A stretch of DNA of 64,000 bases, from positions 3,363,732 through 3,427,731 of the forward strand of contig LNGK01000003.1 of assembly GCA_001510575.1 (NCBI GenBank), given 5' to 3'. Position numbers and translations under genes: made by a program. The notes beneath the pieces are model-generated. The model did no database searches. It saw only the letters and a program-made list of their open reading frames with translations, and had not been told where the DNA came from. The DNA is from Knoxdaviesia capensis (lineage: Eukaryota > Ascomycota > Sordariomycetes > Microascales > Gondwanamycetaceae). Of this stretch, positions 9,324 to 22,030 are shown one piece after another (position 1 is the stretch's first letter; each line of letters starts with the position of its first letter).

Positions 9324-12300
9324 TCACAGCTTCGGCTCCAGCGCTTCATACTCAACCATGTCCTTGAAGGGGACGGCCCCACGGCTGACGGGCAAACTAG
9401 TCTTGAAGGCATGTGTATCCGTGATGAAGATGGTCTTGTCCGGGTACACGTCGCGCAGGTCATCATCCGGCATGGCGATTTCCTCGAACTTGGATTCCGA
9501 GTCGGATTCTTCGGCGGCGCTGGATTCACCCGACGCCACTGTCGACTGCAGCAGGTCCACAACAGCATCAATGCGGCTGGGCCGGAGCCGCAGCTTCTCG
9601 CCGAGATACTTGCGCAGAGCTGCTTCGTCGCGCTGCTTCCAGGGTTCAAGGAACACAGCAGCAATGGCCGCACGCATCTCGGGCGTTTCATCCGGGAGCA
9701 GTGCAAAAAGCTCATCCAGCGTCTCTTTAGGAACTCCCATCCCTCCTCTGGCAAGCAACTCCACCGAGAAAACTGCCCGGTGAGGGGACTGTGTGCTTAT
9801 ATATCGATCGAAGAACTCAATGATATCGTCCTTAGTCAGAGTCCGGATATATGACGCATCGCGCTTAGCTATATTATTGGAAAAGAAGAGACGCTATGTA
9901 AGTAATCGTTCACCTTATCATCCGACCACATCAAAGATCATGATAACATCATGGGCAACGACTCACCAATCTCGAAGTCGTAGTAGCCATGGTTAATCTG
10001 GTTCCAGAACTTATTAGTTTCTGCGTTCAGATTATCCGGCTTCTTCAATCTTCGAGCAATCACACTCCGACGCTGGCTCTCAAACTCCTCGTCAGTCATG
10101 TTGCGCAGGGTGGTCGACATGGTGTCCAGGAACGCGTCGATCCGCGAGCGCAGGTACTGCGGCGGCTTCTCGCTCTGCACAAGGAACCGAAATCCGTAGA
10201 TGGTCGAGAAGGGCCGCACGCCGCTGAAGACAATGTATCCCAGCTGCTCCTTGGTGCGAAGCTGGTCAAAGGCCGGCTCATCCAATAGCTGGTCGAGGAG
10301 GAGAGTTCGGGACCGTGTAGCAGCATCGCCGCGGCTGCCCACAAAGATCCAGTACTCAATACAGTGGCTCATGTTCTTAGGGTCCTTGGGGACCTTCCGA
10401 ACAACATAGTTGGCACCGCGGGGGAGAAGCAGGGATCGGGTGATCGGCCACTGAGAGCGGGGAAGTTCGCGAGGCTTGAGAATAGTCTCGATCATGTCGG
10501 TGATCCGGAGCGCATCCTCCTTGTGGATATTGCCATGGACAAGAAGTTCGAAATGAAGCTGGGACAGAAGCTGCTTATGGTACTGTTGAACCGCTTCAGC
10601 AGTAACGTGGGGCGCCTCGGCCAACATTTCCTCAACAAGATAGTCATGCTCAGCCATCAGCGTGACGGTGTGGTCTCCAATCTGGTTGTAGGACGACTGG
10701 AATTCCCAGTTGTTGTAAGCCCGAGTGAACCGCTCGTTGATAATTTTGAATCGTTCATCGCTGATCTTGATATCCCGGAGAGACACCAGAACTCTTTCTA
10801 GAAGAACATGGAGCTTGTCATTGAAGCCACTAATGTCAATGCAGAGCCCACGCGAGTCTAGACCGACATGGTACTGGAGGCCAGCGAGTTCGGCGTCGTA
10901 GGAGTACTCTTCCAGAGCATCCCGAACGAGTTCCGAAAGAAGTCGGGTCTTGATGCAATTCTGGACGGTGGCGTAAATCAGGGGGCTCTTGCAGCAAACG
11001 AGCAGATTCGCCTTGGGAACCCAAAAGGTATCGTCTTTCTTCCACCAGGTACGGGCGATCTTGTCATTGCGCACCAGGATAGGGGCAGCCGCCGGTTCCT
11101 TGACTTCCTTGCGGTCGACATCAAGCTTGGTGGGAATGAACTTGTTCTTGTGGGGGAGATGGAGCTGGGGAAGGCGCTCCTTCGTCGAGCTCTTAGATGC
11201 TTTCCACAGGTCCTGCATCAGGGACTCTGGGATTCTCTCAAGCTTGTACTCAGTGTTGTACCACTTTTCCTTCTTGTCCCAAACGCCGGGGAACTTCTGA
11301 GACACGATTGTCATTCGCAGATTATCGGGAGAGATGAAAGAAATGGCCTTTTGGATGAGATCCGGGCGGTATTTGCGGAGTCGGCTGGTGCCGCTCAGGA
11401 TCCACTCCCGGGGAAATGGCTGCTGCATGGCCGCGGCCATTCGGCTGGTGAAGCTGCTGGCTCCAACCTTCTGGCGGAATCGAAAGTTGACATCGGCAAT
11501 CTCCTTGGCTTCCTGGAACATCCACTCATGAGGTCCGACCTCGCGCATCATGGCCACATATTGAAAGAACACTTTGATGATCTCGGTGTAGTGCTTGAGG
11601 CCCTAGTGGCGAAAACGTAAGGTTCCGTTAGCAACAACTCCAAATACCAGACAATAAGGGAGGGGAGGGTGGAAACAAGATATTGTCAAAATTCACCTCT
11701 TCAGTTAGTTTGAACTGGCACTCGAAAATCGACGGACTTCCGGGGCACACGGCGTGACCGCCCGAAATGACACCGTTCAGCCACCCCTTGGCCTTTCCAT
11801 ACGCCATGATACTTCCTGGACCTTCGTGGCCGATAAGATGGCTGACGTAGTTGCTAGGCTTAGAATCAAAAAGCAACTCCTCGTCCATGAACGGGAAGCT
11901 GAGGTTGAGTTCACGAGAGTCAAACACCGGCTTCGCAAAGCACTGGATGCCAAGTTCGCTCTTCCGGAACGGAACTTCATTCGACCACCGGTTCTGGGGA
12001 AGGCCCTTGTTGGGAATCGGCGAGAAGAGCTCCGTCACCCATTTTTCAAGAACGTCCAGAGGCTCCCGTCCCATGACCACCAGCTTCATGCGATTGGCTG
12101 AGTAGTGGGTCTGGTAGAACTCGATAAACTTGGACCGAACGTCCACGCCATTTGCCTCGGGGATGGTCTTCAGAACCTCGAGGGTACCAGTACCAAACTT
12201 GCAGTAAGGATGGTTGGGGTTCGAGATGCTCTTGTCCAGCTGTGACAAGCGCCAGACATCATTCTGAAGATTCTTCTTGTTTTCCGAATCAACAGCCATC

Positions 12301-12962
12301 AGCTCACGGTCAACAGTTGACGCCAGGAACAGCGGCTCAATGAAGAACTGGGCGAATCGGTCCAGGCCCTCCTTCAGCGGGGATGGATTCTGCTCGGTGG
12401 GGTCTTCATCGTTTGCCGGTTTTGCCGTCAGCTCGAAATAGTAGTTGGTGGTGGTTGGGCCGGTGTAGGCGTTGGACGTTCCCGAGTTGGCAGAAAGAAA
12501 CTGGGAATATGCGTTTTCTGCAGGATACTTCTGGGTGCCCATGAACAGAAGCTAGTGCGATGGGCCACGCGCCAATGACGGCACAAGATGATTAGTCTCG
12601 CACTGCATTCCTGGGATCTTGGATTTAACGGAGAGGCCCTCGGCCTAGCCGGGTTGCTTTTAGACCACATCTCGCGATTTCATTTCACTCACATGTTCCA
12701 CAGCATGAGCCATGCCAGGCATCGATTCCTCATCACTGAAGCTTCCGACATTGACATCTAACGCAGCGCTGGCCTTGTCTGTCTGTGTGTCCTGGGCCAG
12801 AAGCACTTCGATTTCATTTTGGAGGCGAATCACTCGGTATTTCCGATCATCCAACTCTGGTTTTTCCAACTCTTCTGTTATTAGCGTTGCGCGTGGAAAC
12901 CCTGGCTGTGAAGCAAGAACCGGCCCTTCAACAAGAGGCACGGTCCGCGAGTTGGGAGACAT
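9324..12962 (-). CDS. Insulin-degrading-enzyme type M16A metalloprotease (Ste23/IDE)
   Basis: Four exons: 12962-12693, 12551-11697, 11602-9967 and 9868-9324. They join in frame to 1101 residues, close to yeast Ste23 (1027) and human IDE (1019). Introns are 141, 94 and 98 nt with GTGAGT, GTGAAT and GTGAGT donors; the second has a clear GCTAAC branch site. The inverted zinc motif HxxEH is HAVEH at residues 86-90, split so that the last His ends exon 1 and exon 2 opens with LLFMGT. The third zinc ligand is Glu180 in AVDSENKKN. The middle and C-terminal inactive M16 domains follow (RTLLLDQLLDEPAFDQLRTK, KEQLGYIVFSGVRP). The family degrades small peptides in a closed chamber; in yeast Ste23 also matures a-factor. 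An acidic Ser/Glu insert lies near the C-terminus. The cellular location is not evident, as no signal peptide is seen. Confidence 0.96.
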
Positions 12963-15900
12963 TTGGAAGCTGAAGTTGGGAGATCTGGAGACAGTTTTCT
13001 GGCTAGGAAAGAGGAGGGTCTATAACCAGAGGAATGAGAGAGGTAAAACACAAGTCCTGAGGATGAAAATATGAAGAACGGGAAATAAAGATGCTAGAGG
13101 GGCAAACGATGGAAAGAAAAATTAGAAGGAAAAGGAAAAAGAAAAAGAAAAAAAGAAGAAAAAAGGGTCGAAAAGAAGGGTCGCCAAACAGGGAAAGAGG
13201 CCAGAAGAAGTTCTGCCTATATAGTCCCGAAGCTGGTTAAGTGATGTTATTAGCTGAGTCAGTCAAGAGAGAGTGATAGATAGGACTGGATGCGAATAGT
13301 CAATAAAGAAGATAGAGAAATTCTAAATAGCAAATTGTTCTAAAAGCTGGAAACTATTCAAGCATATAAAAATGATAAACAGAACTGCGAACAGAAAAAG
13401 AAGAAAAATGGAACAAAAATGGTGGAGTTAGATGTGGTTTAAGGTGATATAAAAGCAGGAGGAAGGGCAAGAAAGAAGTCGAAACTAATGATCCAAGAGT
13501 CCTTGACAAGTCAAAAGGAGATAGGCATATAGTGTCAGACCAAGAGAAAATGGAGGGAAAGGACTTGTGAGGCCTTTGAATAGACCCATAAAACGGAAAA
13601 TAGAAATGGTAACCAAAGCTATCAAAGTTCGGTTGCTTTGCAGAAGGATTGAGTGAGAAGAGGGAAGCGAAAACAGAGAGGGAATAGGTGAATATAAATA
13701 GGGACAATGATTTGAGGTGGTGAGGTGATGGAGTATCTTCTGGACTGAACACTCATGTGGCAGAACATTCGAACTCATATCTATAGACTTGGCCTGATAC
13801 ACATGCATGACAGACCTGGGACCGCGTAAGTTCAGTGGATATGCGTCAGGCTAGGTGCCTGGAAGAAAGCTCAGAAACAGCCGGCTAACTCAACCAGAGA
13901 GCGGCTAACTGCATGCCTCGGAATTTAATAGGCGTGTTTGCAATACACTGAGTGGACTCTTGACTGCGTAGCAGCAAACGAGACAAACTGGCAGCCGTTT
14001 GAGGATGGAAACCGGACTATCTCAAGCCATGGACTTCACTGTAACCAGAAACATGTGCATATTGGATCCATGTAAGTGGTAGGCAGGTAGGCATATGGAG
14101 AAACAGTATCTTCATGTTTGGGGGGGGAGTGTCAACTGTTGACGCGAGGGGTGGGGGGCGTGATTGATCAATCAGAAGCTTTCGTCTGTGCGGCTCAGTT
14201 ACACGGTTGTGTATGTAGCCTGCCTTACGTAGAGACGTTGGTTGGGGGTTTAAAGGTCAACACCGGAACGCTGATTCAGGGCCAAACAACGATGTGGAAG
14301 GGTTTCTTTGGAAGGGGGAACACTTTGGCTTTACACACACCCCTCCCCTCCCTCCACCTTCACAGATTTGTCCTCCCTGGAGAGAGATGGGAGGCGGGAA
14401 GGGAATCGGGTATGGGCTGTAGGACAACGAAGATCATGGACGCGCAGACTCCGGGGACCTGGCCAAGTTGTAGGGCAGGGAAAAATAAAGAATAAAGGAA
14501 ATAAGAAAGACATTGGTGGGAGAGCAGAAACTCTCTGAAGACGGCAGAAAGTTTGGGTGCTTTAGGTAGATCCCATATGCCTCCCAAAAAATGATACGAA
14601 ACTCCGCCAATTGGGTATTATAGCAGAACTTTTGGTTTGGGCATGATGTGTCGTGGTGAACTGTGCTTTAGGGGTTTGAAAAAAAGCCGAGAGAAGGGAC
14701 GCGTAAACGGCCCTAAGAGAAGTAGGATCAGAGGCACGGTAAATGGAAAATATACCAGATATCTCACACGGAACTGAAGGAGGTAGCGGCGAGGTAACTT
14801 ATGGAAAAGGAGATACTATAGATGTCTGGGCCAAACGGCTGAGGAAGGAGAAACACCACTGGTGTAGGACCTTTCGACTTGAAGATCTGGACATGTAATA
14901 TCAGGGTTGATATTGGAGGGAGAATTTTTTTTGGAGGCATATATGACAGCAGTAGTAAAGGGACTGGGAATAGGTGCGAAACGCCCGTTATAGAGACAAG
15001 AGCGTATGAAACGAGACGTATATTCCATGCCGCCTTTTTAAAACTCAGAACTTTTACAAGATGTAAGGCGGGTGTGCAGAAATATCTTTCCTTGTGATAA
15101 AAATAAGATTGAGAAATCAAAAAATAAAAATAAAAGGATATAAAACAAGCAGTGCCTGTAATTCAGGAGGACGAGCCGCGTGTGAAACCATGAATATTGT
15201 GAGGGCGATGGCTCGGGGTTTTCCGGTATAAGAGAGAGGGGAGGGGGTTCGATAGGTGCAATCAATCAATTACAAAGTTCAAGCAGGTCTTGCATGCGTA
15301 CATACAATTGAGATTCCGTAAGGTTTCACGGTGTCCCCCAAGACGGAAAACGTTGGGGAGACGCGAAATCAGGCAGGCCGGAGAAAGCAGCAGCGACTGG
15401 CGTTGGTTCCCCGAGCCGAATGTTGAATCTGGATCGCCGAGATCTTCCAGGAAGTTGTGTCGTCAACAGGCTAACGAAAGAAAAAACAATTATTATAAAA
15501 ATAAGAAATCAAAATTCCCAGTGGGTTTCGGAATGCTTTCCAATTCGGTCCGCGGTAACAAGGAATGAGTGTGAGGCAGGCAGCGAGGCCCTTCGCCGCC
15601 GCTGGGTTGACGACCAGGCCAGGATGTGCCCAAGACGGTGGCACGGAAGGCAAGGAGTGGTGAAGACGAGAGGCAAGCAGGAGCTTTTCAGCAAAGCCGC
15701 AAAGAGCGTGCGGCGTTATCGATGATACGGCTATACCGACAACAACACGACGACGACAAACGCAGTGAGTCACCCGATGCTGGATTTCAAACTGCTTGCT
15801 CGCCAGGAAGGAAAACGATCATATAATAAGATTGGTTCTTATTACTAAATGCGACGAGGGCGTTCGGTAGCCAGCCTGGTACCGGATCTGAGAGACTCCA

Positions 15901-16503
15901 CGAGTGTAACAGCGCGGACCAGGAAGTAAAGGGGTTCCTCTTCCTGGTTTTTATAGACGATCAGCGAGAGGGGAGGCTGTAGGCAAACAAGACGGGCGGG
16001 TCGGGTCCAGGGGTTGAACTGTATGTATACGAAGGCATATATACGCGCGGAGGAAGTGGTGGGTCTCTCAGGTGGGCGTGATTGAGTCTTTCACGGTTGG
16101 CGAAGGCCGGATATCAGGGCCCAGACAGTGGCACAAGCGCGTATCGGACATGGACTATTTGGCGACGGGAAATTTCCGGGGGAGGAGAGTTAACCCGGAG
16201 GATCGGGTTGATATGGAGCCTGTTCTAGTCAGTCCCTACGCCGTTTCACCTTCTTCCGTCATGAGCAGCGGCAAACGAGGCCAGTGGCAGCCTGGTGTGT
16301 GTCCATATACGGGCGGGATGGGCAAGTTTGGATGGGGAGCAGATGGGAGTAGGGGCAGTAAAGAGGGTATGTCGGTTAAGAGCAACAGTGTTTGCGGGGA
16401 GACAGGGTAGTGGGGGTTTGGATAACACTTACGTGGAATGCTGGATACGAGGAGATGTGAACCAAAGTTGCGGGAAGAAACGAGAGTTGGAGGAACAGGA
16501 GAA

Positions 16504-16505
<2 letters not shown>

Positions 16506-16546
<41 letters not shown>
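16506..16546. repeat. (AG)20 microsatellite
   Basis: An uninterrupted AG dinucleotide run of about 41 bases, followed by more loosely purine-rich sequence to about 16600. Confidence 0.95.
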
Positions 16547-16552
<6 letters not shown>

Positions 16553-18774
16553 GAGGAGAGGGAGGGATGGAGAGAGAGGGAGAGAGAGAGCAGAGAAAAG
16601 AAAGAAGAACCCCGAGAGTCGGGAGTACTGGCCTTTTTGTCACATTCGCGTGCTGATCCAGAAAAAGGCGGAACTGGTGGGACGGAAAGCGATATAACCT
16701 AACAAAAGCCAGACCGAGGTGGTCTTGTTGAGCTTGCTTTTTTTCTGAAAGCTGGGCTACTTATTAGGAAGAGTTGCGTTTCTGCAGGTGGAGGTGCAGT
16801 AAGCAAGCAGTTGTTGGCTGCTGCACTACTATACAGACAATCTGCTCATACATACACTCCCATACCAACGTCAACGCATATCACACACACACACACTGCA
16901 TATTGCATATTGCATACATTTGCCTCGCTGCATGTACATCCCTCTTCCGGCCCTTCGCGGGCTTTAAGCGCTTTAGACAATCCTGACACTGCGAGAGAAG
17001 GTTACCGATATTTTCCCGGTACCCAATCCCCAAGGGCCCAACCGTTCCGTTGATTTCGCGAGGGGGGGTGGTGGGAACTGTTGGCTGCGGGCGAAGCTTG
17101 GGTCTTTTCCGGGTCGGGTCAGCCTCTTTTTTGTGTGCTCAGCTTCCGGTTGCACGGGTCCCCCCGATGAATCCAATCATCCATCGCGGCGACCAGGACA
17201 TTCTAGACCCCCAGCTGTTGTTGAGATGAGGTGTGTAGGAGTGCTGTCCGGTATCGTGCTGAGGAATGGGACCAATCGAGGGGAGCCGGGCCAGCCATAC
17301 GCAAATGTGATATAATACAGCTATAGGTAGGTTGGCCTAGCTTCGAGCCAACACTTACTATTATGTATGCACCTCCGCCCCGAGGCAAATACGCGCTGAA
17401 GTGAAGGTATCCACAGCTGTCCACTCTCTGGTGAATAGTGCAGATGGACAAAGTCTCTGGAGATACTTGGGTCGGCCCGGAAGTAACTTTTTTGTGGCAG
17501 GGGGGCAATGAAACGAAATTAGACGATGTTTGATTTTGTTTCAATGGAGACAGAAGACTTCTATCCACTTTTCCTACCGTTGCCCGTTGATAACATCGGT
17601 TCAGCTGTCCGGACAGCTCTGTTGAGATCCAGCCGTGATCTTGAGCCTGGGATAGCATCCCAGGGAAAGTCGGTAGCTTCAGGGCGGCGTGTGATGGCAC
17701 CAACATCCTGCATTTATTTGAACGTTGCAAATCCTTCTGTGGGGGTACGCAAGAAGAAGATGAGGGGGACGAGAGCCCGTCCTGAGTCCCGCTGGACACT
17801 TGTGGCATCCGGTTAGACAGAAACAGCCAACGGGGGGCTGCAGTTCGCGGTGGAAGTGGCTGGGCCAAGAGCAGGTCGAAAAGCGGTGGGAGTGTCGTTC
17901 AAGCCGTGGATGTTTGCTGATGTGTTGTTGTTGGTCCCCCCCTAGCAAGTTTGCTTCGTGCATCACAATCTGGGATGTGTACAGTGGACCAAAAGGAACA
18001 AAAAAAAATATGACGAGACCATTGGGGAAGAATGATGACTTCTTTTTTTCTCGCTCTCAGCCCCAGGTGGTGAAAAGCACGTGCCTGAAGCAGCATAGTC
18101 AAAGTTCCACTCATATGACAAAAAGAAACCCTCATTCGTTTGTGTTCGTTTCTGTACGAGGGGTTGTGAAGCAGGTGAAGGCATAGAACTATCGGGGTGC
18201 TGTCCCCAAAGGTGCAGAATACAGAGTATACGTGCTCCTATACTGGAGGTGTACTTCTTGTGATTCTTGCTCAACGCAATCAAGCCTCGTTTCTTCTCTT
18301 AGGTGCGGTCCACACTTCAGGTGTAGGCAAGAGATTTATAGAGTAGTTAATGATAGTGTAACGGTCTCTCTCCAGGCCAATCTCAAATTGGCTGTTGCTG
18401 TTCCCAAAAGTCCTGCAAAAGGTCATGATACTAGTATATCAACCTTCCTAACACATGCTACAGACAGACCACGCCGTCATTTATAGAGCTCGCTGGTTGT
18501 ATATATACTCTTTTAGATTGTAACAGCAGATGCAACCCAGGCTTTCCAGATACCGAGTTTCATTGGGGCATTGGGGGGGTGGGGGGTGCCGCTTAAAACA
18601 GGCTGTTATACTCCGCCGAGGCGCTGTTCTAAAGAGGCGTTCGTGGTCGCCCGCCGCACTCGAGTCGATAACTACTCCATAAAATGGTAACCGAGAGGCA
18701 CAGCCATAGTCGAAGCAGAAGCTGTGGTCTACAATTGCTCTGCAAGGTGAGTTAGCTGCAGACCAGCATACGAA

Positions 18775-18819
18775 CTGTATGTACAGTACAGTACATGTAC
18801 AGTACAGCAGTAGTACATG
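18775..18819. repeat. Overlapping GTACAGTAC / GTACATGTAC direct and inverted repeat
   Basis: The segment is built almost entirely from GTACA and AGTAC units, with the perfect palindrome GTACATGTAC near its middle. Related TGTACAGTA copies occur singly at 23378-23387, 23829-23838 and 47520-47528. Confidence 0.8.
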
Positions 18820-21399
18820 GAGACGCAGGATACGTCGAGGGACAGACATGGAACATGGATTTTGGAAAGGCCCATCAATACTGGACATTTGATACCAGGA
18901 CGCATGTTTCCCTCACGACCCCGCCATCTTGTTGAAGTTTATATGGTTCTCGGCGGGTGAATATGCTATCATGGACACTCGGAGATATAATCTTCGCTTC
19001 CTGAGAGTGCGCTTTTCGCACGTCCTCATGCAGTATCACCGACTATCTCGTATTCCTACAAGCAGTCAGTTTTACCACTTCACAGGTCCTGCGGACCCGG
19101 CAGGTCGTACAGGATGGTCATTGGGTGCTTTGCAGGTGGTCTTTCGGGCAAATTACTTTGCAGCAGTGCGGGCTACAAGGCTATAAGACTGACAGTTAAA
19201 CGAGAAGAGAAAAACAGGGCTGCTCTGAACCCCCTCCACATGGACCACCACGCCTCACTTCTCTTCCTGTTCTTCCGCCCTTCCCCAACGTAGTTCCAGA
19301 GCTGGTCTATGAGGCCAGTCTGATGCCGTTAGAATACTCCTTGGGCGTTTACAAGCGTCCAATCCCCTTCTCGCCCAGAAACCTAAAATGCAGGAAGAGT
19401 CTTACTCATGATCCCACCACGCACAGGCAGTCATCATCATGGCTTTCCGCGCCTCTCTCTCTCTCTCTTCTTCCTTGTCTTTTTGGTGTTGTTGTAGCGA
19501 GACCGTGTCTGTTCACCACTTGACCCAAAAGAGGATTCTCCCAGTCCAAGGGACTGGGTTACAATTGGGGACAAGACTGGCGACAGCCAGTCCACAAATA
19601 AGCCCAAGCACAAGCTGCACAACTCCCATGCACAAATCGGCGCCCCCGCCCGCCCTTCCAGCCCAGCCCGTCCTCCTCCTCCTTCTTCCCCCATCTCTGT
19701 TTTTTCCTGTTTCTTTTGCTTTTCCGTTCCTGTCGTTTGAGAGCCCCTCAGTTATCCATGGCATTGGACTAAACTTGATCACCACACGGCCACGTGCCGG
19801 CCAAGTTGGGTCTTCGCTGTCAATAGTTGATGTCACCTATCTTCAGCTTTTAGGCGGTGTGGTATGCAGGCTAGGTCATTGTGATGTTATCCCGGGAAAA
19901 TGGTAGCATTAGCTCGAAAACCTGAATGTGTGATCGTCCCTCTTTCAGTATTAAAAAAAAGAAGGGCGGGGAGGAGAGATTTGTTGGCCGCCGTACCCTC
20001 CAAAATACTCTAATTTGCAATAACTTGTCGCTTCTTTCTATTTCCGTGGCTCACGAATACAATCACGGATGAATCCTTGCCTTTGTCTCTCCCCAGCCCT
20101 CCTGCAATCGTCCATCAGATGATGATGTCCACCCTGCGGGTAGGTAGAGACATGTCACGTTAAGACTCATGTGGTGGGCTTTTGCAGATAAAAAGTGTCT
20201 GTCTGTGCAATAATAACAAAATAAAAGAAGACATATGGTTTGCTCTGCGTAGGGCCGCAGGGCCCAGATTTCTCTGGCCCATTTCTAGAAACATCGTCTG
20301 GTGGCGGCTGTTCCAATCCGGGGGGCTTTTTTTTCGGGAGTCCGTGGAAGAGCAAACAAAACATGCACACGGACGGGCAAACGGCACGAACCAACCACCA
20401 CAGCCAAATTGCTAAATCCCCCCCCCTCACTTACTCCGTACCAGATCCTCCCGTATCCGCACTAGACCCAAAGATGGGATGAAAAGACGAGGATACGGAA
20501 GATGGAGAGAAGACGCTCAGGGCAACAGCCATCATCCGACGCAGTGTGTATGTAATGGACACTTGAGACAACTTGATGGGTTCAGAGGAGGAGGGGAAAG
20601 AGTGCTACTGCAAGCCTGTGCTGATCCTTCATCGGCTAACAGTTTCACTGATTGGTTGTTGACGTGGGGGCGGAGAGGAGAGGGTGGGAAAAGGCTCACA
20701 AAATGCAACAGGCGAGAGCATGCCCAGATGCACCTCCAAGCACGTACACCGCTCTTGAATACTTTATATTCTTTGCTGTTGGCCTCCGTGTCTCGGCTTG
20801 ATCGTGAAGAGGTGAGGTATATTCAATAAAAACCTCTAGATTAAAAATATAATAATGTTGCATTTGTGATTCCACCTCTTCGGCTTCTGACCGTTCCGTC
20901 CTGGGGAAACACTTCCTTTGCATCACGGCGGTTAACAAAAAAAAGTTGCTCAACACCCCTCATAGACAGTGCTTTGGACGATACCTGGACTTAGCCTCCA
21001 CGGTTGCACGAGCGAATGTTACATTTTGGTTTTTGGTTTTTTTATCTATTTGTAAGTCGTGTGTGTACGCACTCTTTTCTCATCACCTTTCTCGCTCGTT
21101 TGCTCCGATGATCAGCAACGTGGGTCGCCGCTTGGCCCTGTGCCGTGGATGGCCCAGAGCACGGCACTGGGCAGGAGATTCCCGGTCGGTTCTGGTGATT
21201 TTATCACGGGAGATCCTCCAAGATTCTGAGAAGCTTGTGGGCACTTGCTCTCACGCACGCAACCTGGGTGAGTACCAGGTGTAAATGCATGTATGAAAGC
21301 ACTTCCTATGTAGTATACACATACACTATCTAGAATAAGTTGGGTTCAGGGCTTTCTTCTCTCGAATTTTTGCATCCTGAGTTTCTGGCTTGTGGCTTC

Positions 21400-22030
21400 T
21401 TTTCTTAAATTTCGTTTTTTCTTCGTTTATAGAAAGGAGTATATAATGTGTTTACTTCTCTAACTTGCCTGAATTCCTCTGCCTTTAAGCTCTTGTAAGT
21501 AACCCTAAGCGTATTATAATATTGTTCTTTTTAAGACCTTCCGTCCTTAACCCACGAGCTCTCTCTCGAGTGGTTTGATCTATATTGCTAGTTATAATAT
21601 ATATTATTATTTTGATACTCCTAGTATAGATATATTTAGAGCAGATAGGTTAGTGGTATTCTAGCTCGGGTGTCTCCTAGGCCAGTAAGTGAAGCTTAAG
21701 AAACTATAATACTATATATATTCTTTAAAATCATTTTAATTTGCTATACTATTGAGGCATACTCCTAAATAAAAAGACTGACGATACTGGTTTCCGATAC
21801 TAAAGGTCTATTTAGCTATTTTCTCTCTTCTAAATCTTACTTTTACCTGTCTTAATACTGCTTTCTATAGTGTATACTATATAACCTCTCTGATTATTTA
21901 GAGTATAAATCAATATATAAAAAAAAGATATTTTTTTTTTTTAAAAAAAAAAGGGAGAAACAAATTTCAAAGAAGCCTACATACCATAGACATATTATAT
22001 ATATAGCTAACATTTCAATATTATCTTAAA
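21400..22030. repeat. AT-rich island, possible RIP-degraded element
   Basis: About 0.6 kb that is visibly far richer in A and T than its surroundings, with many TATA, TAATA and ATATAT words, a long T then A homopolymer block near 21930-21955, and no open frame of useful length. In Pezizomycotina such islands usually result from repeat-induced point mutation (RIP) of transposons, which turns CpA into TpA. No terminal repeats or residual transposase motif are visible, so the element type is unknown. Confidence 0.5.

Larger units (their letters stand above)
12963..21399. other. Left part of a 16.3 kb gene-poor region, no gene recognised
   Basis: No protein family is recognisable on either strand between the M16 protease start and the AT island. 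The part nearest the protease (13080-13190) is purine-rich on the plus strand, so it is a CT-rich leader for that gene; a CTATATAG lies at 13217-13224. Other frames, including about 220 codons at 17868-17203 (-), have no conserved motifs and ordinary third-position composition. Local features are the AG microsatellite at 16506-16546, a short CA run near 16882-16896 and a TACAG-type repeat at 18775-18819. Confidence 0.5.

Noticed and set aside
17203..17868. 221-codon minus-strand open frame
   Set aside because: No known motif, no GC-rich third positions, no leader-type CT tract in front of it.
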